Position numbers and translations under genes: made by a program. Positions 23,208-31,783 of a stretch of DNA of 34,208 nt are shown in pieces (within the stretch, counting starts at the first letter, position 1; each line of letters opens with the position of its first letter). Where the stretch lies: the NCBI GenBank assembly GCA_945862025.1, contig CAMAWU010000010.1:1-34208 (forward strand), written 5' to 3'. This stretch comes from Ferrithrix thermotolerans DSM 19514 (GTDB taxonomy: Bacteria; Actinomycetota; Acidimicrobiia; Acidimicrobiales; Ilumatobacteraceae). The notes under the pieces were generated by a model that did not search any database, was not told the DNA's origin, and saw nothing but the letters and a program-made list of their open reading frames with translations.

Positions 23208-24210
23208 CTTTTACTACGTCCCGTACATCGAGCGATTTCAACGCCGAAGCATCACCACCTAACGCCTCAACAATTATTACAAAATTAAAACGCATCAAAC
23301 CGAGCCAAGAGTGTTCTTGGTCGCCGGGTTCGCCAATCAAATCATCATCACGCAGAACATCGACATATCGCACACCAGTTTCGGCACCGATTTGTTGAAG
23401 CACAGTTGACGGAAACACTTCGCTACCAAAAATAGCTTTGACCTTTTGACTTTTCACTTGCAGGATAAGTCCACCGATTTCTTTGGGAGTCGGCTCGTCG
23501 AAGGAAGAAGGTTGAATTGCGCCGATAACCGTGTAGCCATAATTATTTGCAAAGTAAGCGTATGCATCATGATAAGTGAGCAGTTTGCGCTGATCTTCCG
23601 GAATAGTTGCAGTAGCAACCGTTATTGCTTGGTCAAGCGCATCTATTTTTATAGCGAACGCAGAAAAGTTGCTCTCGTAAATCACCGCATTTGATGGATC
23701 TCGCCGCACGAGCACATCTCGCACAACCTGCGCATATTGTTTTGCCATCAGCGGATTTGTCCATAAATGCGGGTTTGGTTTGCCGCCTTCTTTAGGAAAT
23801 GAGAAGTCATAAATATATTCAGACACGGGCAAAATTTCAGTACCAAGTTCGCAGACATTTGCAGACTCTTTTAGATTTGCCATTGCAAGATCTTTAGTCG
23901 GTTCTTCAAGCACTAAACCGTTGATGAAAATGATGTCTGCAGACTCAAGTGATACTGCGTCACTTGGCTTGGGCTCAAAAGTATGCGAGTTCGTGCCCTC
24001 TGGAACGATGCCTTTAATAACTGTCGATGTGCCGCCAGCGATATTGGCAACAATGCTCGTAATCGGCGCAACAGTTGTTGCAATATTCAGCGTTCGACCA
24101 TTTACGACATCACCTAATTCGCATCCAATGTTCTGGCTTGATGAAACTTTTTCTGCAGGCGAACAACCTGCCACTAACGCCAAACCCAATACAAAACGAC
24201 TTATTTTCAC
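23185..24210 (-). CDS. Zinc-type ABC transporter substrate-binding lipoprotein
   Basis: The 341-residue cluster A-I metal-binding lipoprotein has lipobox LVAGC (Cys16). Likely metal ligands are His76 (TNSHTFEP), His148 (PNPHLW) and His214 (LTYHDAYAYF), with an acidic patch around Asp288-290 in place of the final Asp. A His at the third position is the ZnuA/AdcA arrangement, whereas manganese proteins have Glu there, so zinc is the likelier cargo. The long His-rich loop of many ZnuA proteins is missing. Its start overlaps the upstream oxidoreductase by four bases, which ties metal uptake to the two Gfo/Idh/MocA genes. No Zur-like operator was recognised. Confidence 0.87.
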   Translation of the reverse strand: MKISRFVLGLALVAGCSPAEKVSSSQNIGCELGDVVNGRTLNIATTVAPITSIVANIAGGTSTVIKGIVPEGTNSHTFEPKPSDAVSLESADIIFINGLVLEEPTKDLAMANLKESANVCELGTEILPVSEYIYDFSFPKEGGKPNPHLWTNPLMAKQYAQVVRDVLVRRDPSNAVIYESNFSAFAIKIDALDQAITVATATIPEDQRKLLTYHDAYAYFANNYGYTVIGAIQPSSFDEPTPKEIGGLILQVKSQKVKAIFGSEVFPSTVLQQIGAETGVRYVDVLRDDDLIGEPGDQEHSWLGLMRFNFVIIVEALGGDASALKSLDVRDVVKDEAKYPQ

Positions 24211-25172
24211 AATTCCACACCATCAGCACTTCGTGAAGAAACTACTTGATCAAGAATTTGTGCGACTCGTAACGAATCAGCCAGCGGCATCACCCACCCC
24301 GAATTTGTCGCAACACTTTCACTAACTTGTTGAATCATCTCGACGAACGCATCAACTGAATCAAAATATTCAATGTGGCCATTGATTTGCAGCGAACTTG
24401 TTTCACGCCATGTCGAAAAAGATTCTCCACTTGCTGTGACCAAACTTCCAGCAGAACCAAGAATTTCAAATTTCTGTGGAGCATCGATTTCAAATGAACT
24501 CAACGAGTGCACTTTAATTTTGCCGTTGATTGTCGCCTTGACATCTGTAGTCAAATCAATTTTGGTTGGGCCAAGTTTTCTCTCGACAGTATTGATCTTC
24601 AGATCTTTCGCACCGTTTGTTAACGCGACCCATGCATTGGACTGATAGCAACCAATATCAAGTAATGCCCCACCACCAAGTGCTGGGTCAAGTCGATAAT
24701 TTTCAGTCATTTCTGATTTAAAGGTGAACTGCGACTCAATTGATGCGAGATCGCCGATTGCGCCAGATTCGACTAATTCTATGATGCGTTTAAACCGCGG
24801 GTGCCAGCGAGTCCAAACTGCTTCAACTAAAAGTCGATTACAACGTTGCGCACACTCAATCATTTTCTGAACTTCGATTGCGTTCAGACCAAGTGGTTTC
24901 TCACACAGCACATGTTTGCCTGCTTCAAGTGATTTCGTTACCCATTCAAGATGCTGATGGTTGGCGAGACTTATATAAACAACTTCGATTTGTGGATCAT
25001 CTAACAACTGTTGGTAAGAGTCGTAAACATTTTGTGGTTCGAACTTTGCTGAGCGGGCTCTATCACGACTTGCTACACCAAAAAGTTGCGCATTATTGGC
25101 AGCGTGAACGGCTGGCGCTGTAGCCCTATTGGCAATCCACCCAGCGCCAAGAAATCCCCACTTAATTGTCAC
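24207..25172 (-). CDS. Gfo/Idh/MocA-family oxidoreductase
   Basis: The 321-residue NAD(P)-dependent oxidoreductase has an N-terminal Rossmann motif (GFLGAGWIANRATAP) and the Lys-containing EKPLGL (91-96) typical of the family. The C-terminal alpha/beta domain includes GGGALLDIGCYQSNAWV, where a His is common but here appears as Cys-Tyr-Gln. Such enzymes act on sugars, inositols or related polyols. The GTG start overlaps the stop of the previous oxidoreductase by one base (TAGTG), and its own stop overlaps the zinc-binding lipoprotein start. Substrate unknown. Confidence 0.85.
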   Translation of the reverse strand: MTIKWGFLGAGWIANRATAPAVHAANNAQLFGVASRDRARSAKFEPQNVYDSYQQLLDDPQIEVVYISLANHQHLEWVTKSLEAGKHVLCEKPLGLNAIEVQKMIECAQRCNRLLVEAVWTRWHPRFKRIIELVESGAIGDLASIESQFTFKSEMTENYRLDPALGGGALLDIGCYQSNAWVALTNGAKDLKINTVERKLGPTKIDLTTDVKATINGKIKVHSLSSFEIDAPQKFEILGSAGSLVTASGESFSTWRETSSLQINGHIEYFDSVDAFVEMIQQVSESVATNSGWVMPLADSLRVAQILDQVVSSRSADGVEL

Positions 25173-26221
25173 TACAAAACCGAACGAGACGAACTAGACG
25201 AGCGCATTTGTAGAACCACAGGAATTGCGTTGCTCCTCGCCGAAGATTCTGCTGCTTGCATAATCGCGACAACATTACGTGACTGCATTGCACTGACCGA
25301 CATCGGCGTACCACTCGTAAGATAGTCAACTATTGACCTGTGAAATTCAAATTCGTCTAATTTTTTGGGTTCAATAATTTGCGAGGTGCCGTCGTGGCGA
25401 TGCAAAGTTAAAATCGCTGGAAGGTCGGCAACTGCTGGCTCTGCTTGTGGGTTCCAATTTGCGACAATCGCACCGAGTGTGCCCAGAACATAAAACTTCG
25501 GCTTTCGTGCCGCCGCTAAATCTGAGTGAACAAAAGTTGCCTGCTTACCAGTTGTGAAAGTAATCGTCACTTGTGCATGGTCTGCATTTGTTGCATGCGT
25601 CCACACTCGTTTATGGTTCTGCCCACTGACATGCGCAACATCATCGTTGATGATGTTCAAAATCTGATCAATGAAGTGACTGCCCCAGTCGAAAATTGCG
25701 CCACCAGAAACAACTGAGTCAGAGTGCCAGTAGTCGCACGGCCTCGAGTATCCGCCGACGAAAGTATCGAACTGATAAACCTCACCGATTGCGCCGGACA
25801 AAATCTGCGAACGCATCGTGACGAAATCAGAATCAAACCGACGATTCTGATAAACAACAAGTAACAAATTTTTATCGAGTGACAATTGAATTAGTTGATC
25901 ACATTCGTCTGTCGTAAGAGCCATTGGCTTTTCGAGCACAACATGAATTCCGCGCTCGAGAGATTGTTTGGCCCAGTGAAAGTGGCTATTAGGCGGAGTA
26001 GAAATTACTACTAAGTCAATCAACCCAGAATCAAGCATCTCATTTGCGTCGCTGAAGCCAACAAAATCTGGTGCAACTTCTCGGGCAGCGACAATTCGCT
26101 CGGGTTTCGTGTCACAAACGGCAGCGAGTATTAATCCACTCGTATTTTGAACAGCCATGTTGTGCTCAGAGCCGATCGCGCCATAGGCGAGTAAACCGAC
26201 TCGAATTGGTTTAGTGCTCAT
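25172..26221 (-). CDS. Gfo/Idh/MocA-family oxidoreductase
   Basis: The 349-residue paralogue of the next gene has Rossmann motif VGLLAYGAIGSEH and EKPMAL (98-103). The segment SGGAIFDWGSHFIDQILNI carries the conserved His expected at the active site. A C-terminal Ser/Arg-rich tail is seen. As first gene of the operon it precedes the second oxidoreductase and the zinc-type ABC genes. TACAGT lies ten bases before the ATG and could be its -10. It diverges from the SCO6745-family gene with 65 bases between. Confidence 0.85.
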   Translation of the reverse strand: MSTKPIRVGLLAYGAIGSEHNMAVQNTSGLILAAVCDTKPERIVAAREVAPDFVGFSDANEMLDSGLIDLVVISTPPNSHFHWAKQSLERGIHVVLEKPMALTTDECDQLIQLSLDKNLLLVVYQNRRFDSDFVTMRSQILSGAIGEVYQFDTFVGGYSRPCDYWHSDSVVSGGAIFDWGSHFIDQILNIINDDVAHVSGQNHKRVWTHATNADHAQVTITFTTGKQATFVHSDLAAARKPKFYVLGTLGAIVANWNPQAEPAVADLPAILTLHRHDGTSQIIEPKKLDEFEFHRSIVDYLTSGTPMSVSAMQSRNVVAIMQAAESSARSNAIPVVLQMRSSSSSRSVL

Positions 26222-26286
26222 CGTCGAAACAACTGTATTCTGACGACTGATGCATCACACACAAACCGCACCGTTGATCAACCAAA

Positions 26287-27231
26287 GTGACGAAAATGAC
26301 TAGTTCTTCAAACACAACGCCGTCTGGCGCGACTTTGAGTGGCTCGAGTTCAAGTGCCGCGACGCAGTGGCAGGCGCTGAGCGCACAGGCGTCATTGGCG
26401 TCGCACCGATTAGTTGGCTGGATCTATTGGGACCCCGAAGCAATTGCGCGGTACACCAAACTTGGCGTCGAAAATGGCTTTGGCTATTACATCGCCACTC
26501 GTTGTGCGCCTCTTGCAAGTGCTGGCGATGAAGTTGTGATCGCAGCGTGCTATTCAATTCATGCCGACTTTATTCGTCTGGCATTAAAACTCGCTCGTGA
26601 AAATACAACTTTTGCAGATGCATACCGCGTGCGCAATGAAGCCGTCGAACTCGGACTTGAAGAATTCGTGCCACAACTAGTCAATGAACTCGGAGCAATG
26701 GCGAGCGATCTATGGCAAGCAGCCGATTCATTGCCGATGTCGGCGCGGGTTTTATATTCGGCGCATCGTAGTTGGTCCCGTTACGAAAATCAGCCAGCAC
26801 TTTCTGCGTGGCTGGCAATTAATTGCATTCGCGAATGGCGCGGCGACACTCACTGGGCTGTTCTTGCCGCGCACGATGTCAACGGCGTGCAAGCAGGATT
26901 ATTGCATGATGCATTTTTGGGATATCCAGGCGACTGGATTCCGCGAAGTCGTGGTGCCAACGATGCGCAACTTAAAGAGGCATGGGATTCACTTGAACAG
27001 CGCGGCTTTGTCACTGAGCAAAAAGTTAACGCAAAAGGTCTACAGTTCCGACAACAGCTTGAAGATCTCACCGATCAGCTCAGCGAACGCGCGTGGCGAA
27101 ACCTCGGAGAAACGAAAACTCGCAAGTTCTGCGATCTCGTGATGCCCCACAGCCAAACATTGTTATCGCGCATCGACAAAACCGCGGGAGAAAATTGGAT
27201 GCCTGCCGCACGCGACTCGCGCCGCAAATAA
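26287..27231 (+). CDS. SCO6745-family protein
   Basis: The 314-residue protein fits the actinobacterial SCO6745 (helix-turn-helix-related) family. It has an N-terminal Ser/Thr-rich tail (1-25), then HRLVGWIYWDPEAIARYTKLGV, NGFGYYIATRCAPLASAGDEVV, middle REWRGDTHWAVLAAHDV, and a winged-helix-like C-terminal half (LKEAWDSLEQRGFVTEQKV). Family members have no secure function. GTG 26287 and ATG 26296 are both usable starts. It diverges from the oxidoreductase/zinc operon and converges on dmdA. Confidence 0.78.
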   Translation: MTKMTSSSNTTPSGATLSGSSSSAATQWQALSAQASLASHRLVGWIYWDPEAIARYTKLGVENGFGYYIATRCAPLASAGDEVVIAACYSIHADFIRLALKLARENTTFADAYRVRNEAVELGLEEFVPQLVNELGAMASDLWQAADSLPMSARVLYSAHRSWSRYENQPALSAWLAINCIREWRGDTHWAVLAAHDVNGVQAGLLHDAFLGYPGDWIPRSRGANDAQLKEAWDSLEQRGFVTEQKVNAKGLQFRQQLEDLTDQLSERAWRNLGETKTRKFCDLVMPHSQTLLSRIDKTAGENWMPAARDSRRK

Positions 27232-27277
27232 CCTTCAGCGCAGACGATGCAAACGGTGCACGCCGCAAGCAGTGAAA

Positions 27278-28432
27278 CTAATTTTTAGTTGGATCACCAA
27301 ACGGCACCGGCGAAACTTCTGCACTGAACTCACCTGACGGTGTCTGCACCATAACTTTTGTGCCAATAGGCGTGTGTTCAATCGCCAATTGACCGAGCGC
27401 CACATTTGTTTTGAGTCGTGGTGACCAAACTGCCGAAGTCACCGAACCAATTTCTTTACCCGAAATTTTGACCGGCCACGGATTTCGATTCGCTGGCACT
27501 TTTGGCCCATCAATTTTCAAACCACAAACTCGACGATTGATGCCTCGTTTGGCCACCGCGCGAATTGCATCAAGACCAATCGCTTCAATGTCGGCGTCCA
27601 ACGAAACATATTGCTCCATTGCCGCTTCAAGAGGTGTGTCGGCACGAGTGATATCAGAACCGTAGGTCATCAATCCCGCTTCAATTCGCTCAATCAAATT
27701 CGGGCAACCTGGACCAATATCAAATTGTTTGCCAGCCGCTGCCAATGCATCGTAAAGTTGCACGCCAACTTCGGCATCATCCACATAAATCTCGAATCCG
27801 CCTTGCGCGCTCCAACCACTGCGCGCGACCAAAAATGGATGTCCCTGAAACTCAAGCGTGTTGAAACGAAAGAACTTTGTCTTGCGTGCGGCCTCACCAA
27901 ATACGGCGACAACAACTTCTTCGGCTTTCGGCCCTTGTACGGCGAGCGGCCAAATGTCTGGCTCAAAAATTTTGACATCTAGTTTCATGCCAAGAGCAAT
28001 ACCTTGTGCCCACAACAAAATATCGAGATCTGAAATTGAAAACCAGAAACGATCTTCGGCCACACGAATCGCCACTGGATCGTTCAAAAGAAAACCATCT
28101 TGGTCGCAAACTGGTGCAAGCGCACAGCGCCCAATATCTAGTTTGCGCAAATCGCGAACTGTCATCAACTGGGCAAGTCGTGCCGCATCGGGGCCGACTA
28201 ATTCAACTTGGCGCTGACAAGAAACATCCCACAGTTGAACATTGTTACGCAAGTGAAAATAGTCTTCTTCAACTCCACGAATGCGAGTTGGCAACAACAT
28301 GTGGTTATAGATCGTGTAAGCCTGCACGCCAAAGTCTTCAATACGATTTGAAAACGGTGTCGAGCGCGTGCGGCGAGTAATCGCCAACTGCGGCGCGTTC
28401 TTTGGCGCCTGAACCGTCGGTGTGTAGTTCAT
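27278..28432 (-). CDS. dmdA: Dimethylsulfoniopropionate (DMSP) demethylase
   Basis: This GcvT-fold methyltransferase of about 384 residues matches DmdA specifically. The opening region TRRTRSTPFSNRIEDFGVQA, VYNHMLLP-like IYNHMLLPTRI, VQLWDVSCQRQVEL, RFWFSISDLDILLWAQGIA, ARSGWSAQGGFEIYV and GCPNLIERIEAGLMTYG line up with the SAR11 enzyme as I remember it. Ordinary glycine-cleavage T proteins lack this combination. DmdA moves a methyl group from DMSP to tetrahydrofolate, giving methylmercaptopropionate. I use ATG 28432, two bases after the DUF1326 stop; the track TTG 28462 overlaps that gene. It ends a DUF2182-DUF1326-dmdA operon divergent from the XRE-acuI operon. Confidence 0.9.
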   Translation of the reverse strand: MNYTPTVQAPKNAPQLAITRRTRSTPFSNRIEDFGVQAYTIYNHMLLPTRIRGVEEDYFHLRNNVQLWDVSCQRQVELVGPDAARLAQLMTVRDLRKLDIGRCALAPVCDQDGFLLNDPVAIRVAEDRFWFSISDLDILLWAQGIALGMKLDVKIFEPDIWPLAVQGPKAEEVVVAVFGEAARKTKFFRFNTLEFQGHPFLVARSGWSAQGGFEIYVDDAEVGVQLYDALAAAGKQFDIGPGCPNLIERIEAGLMTYGSDITRADTPLEAAMEQYVSLDADIEAIGLDAIRAVAKRGINRRVCGLKIDGPKVPANRNPWPVKISGKEIGSVTSAVWSPRLKTNVALGQLAIEHTPIGTKVMVQTPSGEFSAEVSPVPFGDPTKN

Positions 28433-28434
28433 AT

Positions 28435-29070
28435 TTATGGGCCGACCCACTTGATTTGACAAATTTCAGCACTGCGACCTTCGAAGTTCCAAACATGACC
28501 AAACGCTCGCACCCGACCTTGCGACGCTTTGGCTACAACTACCTCTGAACCCATCCAATATTGAGTGTTAACAACGGTGACTTCTTCGCCGTCGCGCATA
28601 CCAGTGATCGGCTCAACCGAACCTTGAATGAATTTGCCGACCGAAAGCGTTCGCTTTTGACCCTCAGTGACAAAACTTATTGGTGCACGCTCGGCGCCAA
28701 GATATTTACCGACAAGCATCTTGAACAAACCCGTCGTACCACGACTCGCACCAGTGAATATCTTCTCGAGTTTCTCAAACTGTTCGTCGGTCGCACGATC
28801 GTCAATCCATAAACCGGTTGTCCAGTTGCCGCGCTCCATTTTGCCAGGGATGTCCAACAACATCGCCACATTTAAACCCGACAAAAATGTCAAACCAGAC
28901 TTGCCTTTATCAATTCGCACACCCAACCACGCCTGACAGTATCCCTCTGTTGGTGGATGCGCGCCGAGCGAAACAACACATGGGCAAAACACCGTGCAGT
29001 TGCAATTTAAAATTAATTCGCCCTCAATTGACCAAGTCTCTGCATTTTTTTGTTCTATTTTTGTGTTCAC
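28435..29070 (-). CDS. DUF1326 protein
   Basis: The 211-residue soluble protein matches DUF1326 by its Cys cluster LILNCNCTVFCPCVVSLG (about 20-37) and later GSVEPITGMRDGEEVTVVN. The Cys-X-Cys-X4-Cys arrangement suggests metal or thiol binding. DUF1326 genes usually neighbour DUF2182, as they do here (41 bases), so the pair probably works together. Its stop is two bases from dmdA, indicating co-transcription with DMSP demethylation. The start is GTG behind a purine-rich AAAGAGAG. The biochemical role is unknown. Confidence 0.85.
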   Translation of the reverse strand: MNTKIEQKNAETWSIEGELILNCNCTVFCPCVVSLGAHPPTEGYCQAWLGVRIDKGKSGLTFLSGLNVAMLLDIPGKMERGNWTTGLWIDDRATDEQFEKLEKIFTGASRGTTGLFKMLVGKYLGAERAPISFVTEGQKRTLSVGKFIQGSVEPITGMRDGEEVTVVNTQYWMGSEVVVAKASQGRVRAFGHVWNFEGRSAEICQIKWVGP

Positions 29071-29111
29071 AGTTTTTCTCTCTTTCGTTATTGTTAGATT
29101 TGGGTTTCAAC

Positions 29112-29867
29112 TTACGGATGAATATGACTCTGTGCGATATCGCCACCAGTAAACAGACTCGCCAATACTGCGACACCCCAAATAGTTATTAATACTCCAA
29201 GTGGCAAAGTAATTCGTCGGCCAATCACGGGAAACTTTTCAATCGCCATCACAGCAGCGCTAAGCACCATAAACCAAATGTTGCTTAATCCGCCGACAAA
29301 TGCCAGCAACATCAATGCCCAACAACAACCGACACATGTCATGCCGTGACGCAATCCCATTTTGAAACCACCAGCGACACCATCTCGCCAGTGGCGAAAG
29401 AAAAATTGCATCGGTGCAACGCACTCTGACTGACACCGCTGCTTAATTGATGAAAATTGATACAGACCAGCAGTGATCAGCAGTCCGCCACTGAGTGATT
29501 TGTTCAAACCGTTGTGCGCGTCAAACAAATTCAGTTCAGCAATCGCTAACTGCAATGACGAAGCCACCGAAGCAAAACTCAGCCAAACAATCAAATAAGC
29601 CAAAACGAAAGCCCACCAAACAGTTTGCGCATTTCGAGCGGCGCTACTTGTCGTAACACTATGCAACGACATCAACACGGGCACCGCGGTAGTTGACATC
29701 ATCACCAGCGTCATCAACATCCACATCAGAAAAACACTCGACGCGGTGTGCGCATGCACAGAACCGCTCGTAGTCACGTGCTGCTGCAACAGTCCATACC
29801 AGCCGACGGCAACGAACAACATAAACAGCGGCCACGGCGAATTTGTCAGCAATTTGCTCTGCATCAT
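29112..29867 (-). CDS. DUF2182 metal-binding integral membrane protein
   Basis: The 251-residue polytopic protein has about six helices and the DUF2182 motifs: WMLMTLVMMSTTAVPVL (the WxLMxxxMM region), YQFSSIKQRCQSECVAPMQF, and GLRHGMTCVGCCWALMLLAF. Conserved Cys and Met residues within the membrane suggest copper or another soft metal; this is inference from family composition. It is the first gene of an operon with DUF1326 and dmdA. The ATG lies eight bases from a palindromic -10 shared with the opposite operon, so the mRNA is likely leaderless. Confidence 0.86.
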   Translation of the reverse strand: MMQSKLLTNSPWPLFMLFVAVGWYGLLQQHVTTSGSVHAHTASSVFLMWMLMTLVMMSTTAVPVLMSLHSVTTSSAARNAQTVWWAFVLAYLIVWLSFASVASSLQLAIAELNLFDAHNGLNKSLSGGLLITAGLYQFSSIKQRCQSECVAPMQFFFRHWRDGVAGGFKMGLRHGMTCVGCCWALMLLAFVGGLSNIWFMVLSAAVMAIEKFPVIGRRITLPLGVLITIWGVAVLASLFTGGDIAQSHIHP

Positions 29868-29905
29868 TGCTGATTACTATAGTTATCACTTGTGGCAGTT
29901 AGCAA
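29854..29905. promoter_or_regulatory. Symmetric bidirectional promoter of the dmdA/acuI divergon
   Basis: ACTATAGT (29876-29883) is palindromic and gives a TATAGT -10 on both strands. Each -10 stands exactly eight bases from the start codon of its gene: GTG 29892 forward, ATG 29867 reverse. With 18-base spacers, the -35 positions read TTGCTC (29854-29859, forward) and TTGCTA (29905-29900, reverse). Each -35 lies inside the coding start of the opposite gene. Both mRNAs would be leaderless and initiation would compete for overlapping DNA. Bidirectional promoters with overlapping -10 elements are known in bacteria; the mirror-perfect layout here is what I see directly. Confidence 0.68.
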
Positions 29906-30674
29906 ATCAAAACGGTCTGGAGAGTTGTTGCAGTTCAATGCGCAAGGGTTTGCCCAACTGCTGCATCGGCGGCGTCTACAACTTGGGCTCTCAACTCGCG
30001 AACTTGCCGCCCGAGCAAAAATCTCACAGCCTTATGTCGTGGCTCTTGAGCGCGCCCGCCAGGTTTCACCAGACGCCACACGCAACTTGCCGACCCCAAC
30101 AGTTGATGTGATTGCACAACTGGCCCACGCCTTAGACATTGAGCCCGTAAAACTTTTTCAACAAGCAATGCACTTGGCTTGTCGCCATGTGCTTTTAGTT
30201 GTCGACAACTCAAGTGCGACGCCACTGCAAATTGTTAAGCACGCCAATAGCAACCACACACACATCGACATTAAATTACGCAAGCGCAACTCGAGACACT
30301 ACAAACCATCCGACATTACTGACGCTCTCTATCGCCAACTACAAAACCTGCGAGACGAAATTTCAGGCAAAAGCCTCGGTTTAGTTTTCAGTGAGACTTC
30401 ATCGACGATGACCAAAGTTGACAATCCAGATGCAGTCATCGCATTTGAACATCAGTGGGCCGATATTGTGAATCGGGCAGCGACTTCGGCCGGCGCCCAT
30501 GCACTGTTCAATATCTGTGCATATAAAATTTCAGACTTGAAGTCGATGAAAAATCCAATCGCTACGGCGCGCGAACTTATCGAAGTACACGACGAAGTCT
30601 GGTCGTACCAAGATTCACGCCTAACAATCGGCACTGACAGCGAAAAACAAATCGTTCAGCAACTCACAAAATAA
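29892..30674 (+). CDS. XRE-family transcriptional regulator
   Basis: The 260-residue protein has a lambda-repressor-like helix-turn-helix at about residues 18-90 (FAQLLHRRRLQLGLSTRELAARAKISQPYVVALERAR, then VDVIAQLAHALDIEP). An alpha/beta C-terminal domain of about 165 residues follows that I do not recognise and that may sense a ligand. Translation starts at GTG with a -10 eight bases upstream. It is followed 28 bases later by acuI and is divergent from DUF2182-DUF1326-dmdA. It is the likely local regulator of both arms, possibly responding to DMSP, acrylate or an acyl-CoA intermediate. Confidence 0.85.
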   Translation: MAVSKSKRSGELLQFNAQGFAQLLHRRRLQLGLSTRELAARAKISQPYVVALERARQVSPDATRNLPTPTVDVIAQLAHALDIEPVKLFQQAMHLACRHVLLVVDNSSATPLQIVKHANSNHTHIDIKLRKRNSRHYKPSDITDALYRQLQNLRDEISGKSLGLVFSETSSTMTKVDNPDAVIAFEHQWADIVNRAATSAGAHALFNICAYKISDLKSMKNPIATARELIEVHDEVWSYQDSRLTIGTDSEKQIVQQLTK

Positions 30675-30702
30675 ACAAATCACACGAAACGAGAACAACA
30701 AA

Positions 30703-31707
30703 ATGAACACACCAAATACATCACGAGCATTTACGGTTGGCAAAACCGAATCAGGCTGGGCGCGCAAAATCGTCGAAATGCCACTAGACAAACTCGGCGA
30801 CGGCGATGTGCTGATTCAAGTCGAATATTCGGGCATCAACTTCAAAGACGGACTCGCCAGCACCGAAGCAGGTCGCATCGCTCGCATTGATCCGCTTATC
30901 GGCGGCGTTGATCTCGCCGGCAAAGTCGTCGAATCGTTAAACCCAAATTTTAAAGTCGGCGACAATGTGATTGCGCACGGATACGACATCGGCGTTGCTC
31001 ATCACGGTGGCTTTTCGCAATATGCTCGCGTGCAATCGGCGTGGCTCGTGCCAATACCAAAAGGTCTTGACGCACGCACCGCGATGATGATCGGCACAGC
31101 CGGATACACCGCCGCACTTTCGGTTGACGCACTCGAAAAAGCGGGTCTCAAACCAAACACGGGCCCAATTCTCGTAACTGGCGCAACTGGCGGCGTCGGT
31201 TCAGTCGCCGTCGGCATGCTTGCGCTTCGCGGCTACGAAGTTGTCGCTAGCACTGGCAAACCAGAAACTGCCGAATGGCTTAAACAAATTGGCGCAAGCG
31301 AAATAATTGACCGCGCCGAGACTTCAGCCGAGTCGGCCAAACCACTTGAACGCGAGCGCTGGGCTGGTGCAGTCGACTGTGTCGGTGGCGCAACACTCGC
31401 CTACATTTTGCGTACTCTGCAATATGGATGCAGCGTCGCCGCGAGTGGACTTACTGGTGGCACAAGTTTGCCAACATCTGTTTTGCCATTCATATTGCGT
31501 GGCGTAAATTTGCTCGGCATAGACAGCGTGCAAACGCCGCTTGAGCCACGCAAGGCAATGTGGTCGCGAATCGCTACAGACTTGAAACCAACTTGGCTTG
31601 AAACGCAAAGCGTTGAGATCATTGGCCTCGACGATCTCAGTGAGCAACTTGACAAAATTCTCGCAGGCAAAATGCGCGGTCGCGTACTGGTTAATCCGCG
31701 TTTATAA
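30703..31707 (+). CDS. acuI: Acrylyl-CoA reductase (NADPH), AcuI/YhdH family
   Basis: The 334-residue zinc-free medium-chain dehydrogenase/reductase has substrate-side YSGINFKDGLASTE (42-55), GGVDLAGKVVES (67-78), GHG-type turn AHGYDIGVAHHGGFSQYARV, dinucleotide motif VTGATGGVGSVAV (158-170) and C-terminal DLSEQLDKILAGKMRGRVLV. This is the AcuI/YhdH pattern. AcuI reduces toxic acrylyl-CoA to propionyl-CoA and is often linked to DMSP catabolism genes. Lying behind an XRE gene and opposite dmdA, a DMSP-linked role is well supported by context. YhdH-like members also occur in bacteria without DMSP genes, so specificity is not proven. Confidence 0.87.
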   Translation: MNTPNTSRAFTVGKTESGWARKIVEMPLDKLGDGDVLIQVEYSGINFKDGLASTEAGRIARIDPLIGGVDLAGKVVESLNPNFKVGDNVIAHGYDIGVAHHGGFSQYARVQSAWLVPIPKGLDARTAMMIGTAGYTAALSVDALEKAGLKPNTGPILVTGATGGVGSVAVGMLALRGYEVVASTGKPETAEWLKQIGASEIIDRAETSAESAKPLERERWAGAVDCVGGATLAYILRTLQYGCSVAASGLTGGTSLPTSVLPFILRGVNLLGIDSVQTPLEPRKAMWSRIATDLKPTWLETQSVEIIGLDDLSEQLDKILAGKMRGRVLVNPRL

Positions 31708-31749
31708 ATTTAACGATTTATAGATTTATCGCATCTACCTGAACTGCGT

Positions 31750-31755
31750 TATTAT
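31750..31755 (+). promoter_or_regulatory. Candidate -10 (TATTAT) of the aldolase gene
   Basis: TATTAT lies 28 bases before the ATG at 31784, leaving room for a leader with AAAGGA as ribosome site. The AT-rich TTATCG at 31726-31731, 18 bases upstream, is a poor -35 match. The 76-base gap from acuI makes an independent promoter likely. Confidence 0.35.
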
Positions 31756-31783
31756 TTAGGCAAACGCACAAAGGACAACACGC

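Noticed and set aside
26222-26286. Zur operator for the zinc importer
   Set aside because: I looked for a palindromic AT-rich Zur-type box in the divergent region and saw none.
27278-28432. Glycine cleavage T-protein (GcvT)
   Set aside because: No gcvH or gcvP is near, and the motif set (YNHMLLP, RQVEL, QGGFEIY, GCPNLIERIE) is that of DmdA.
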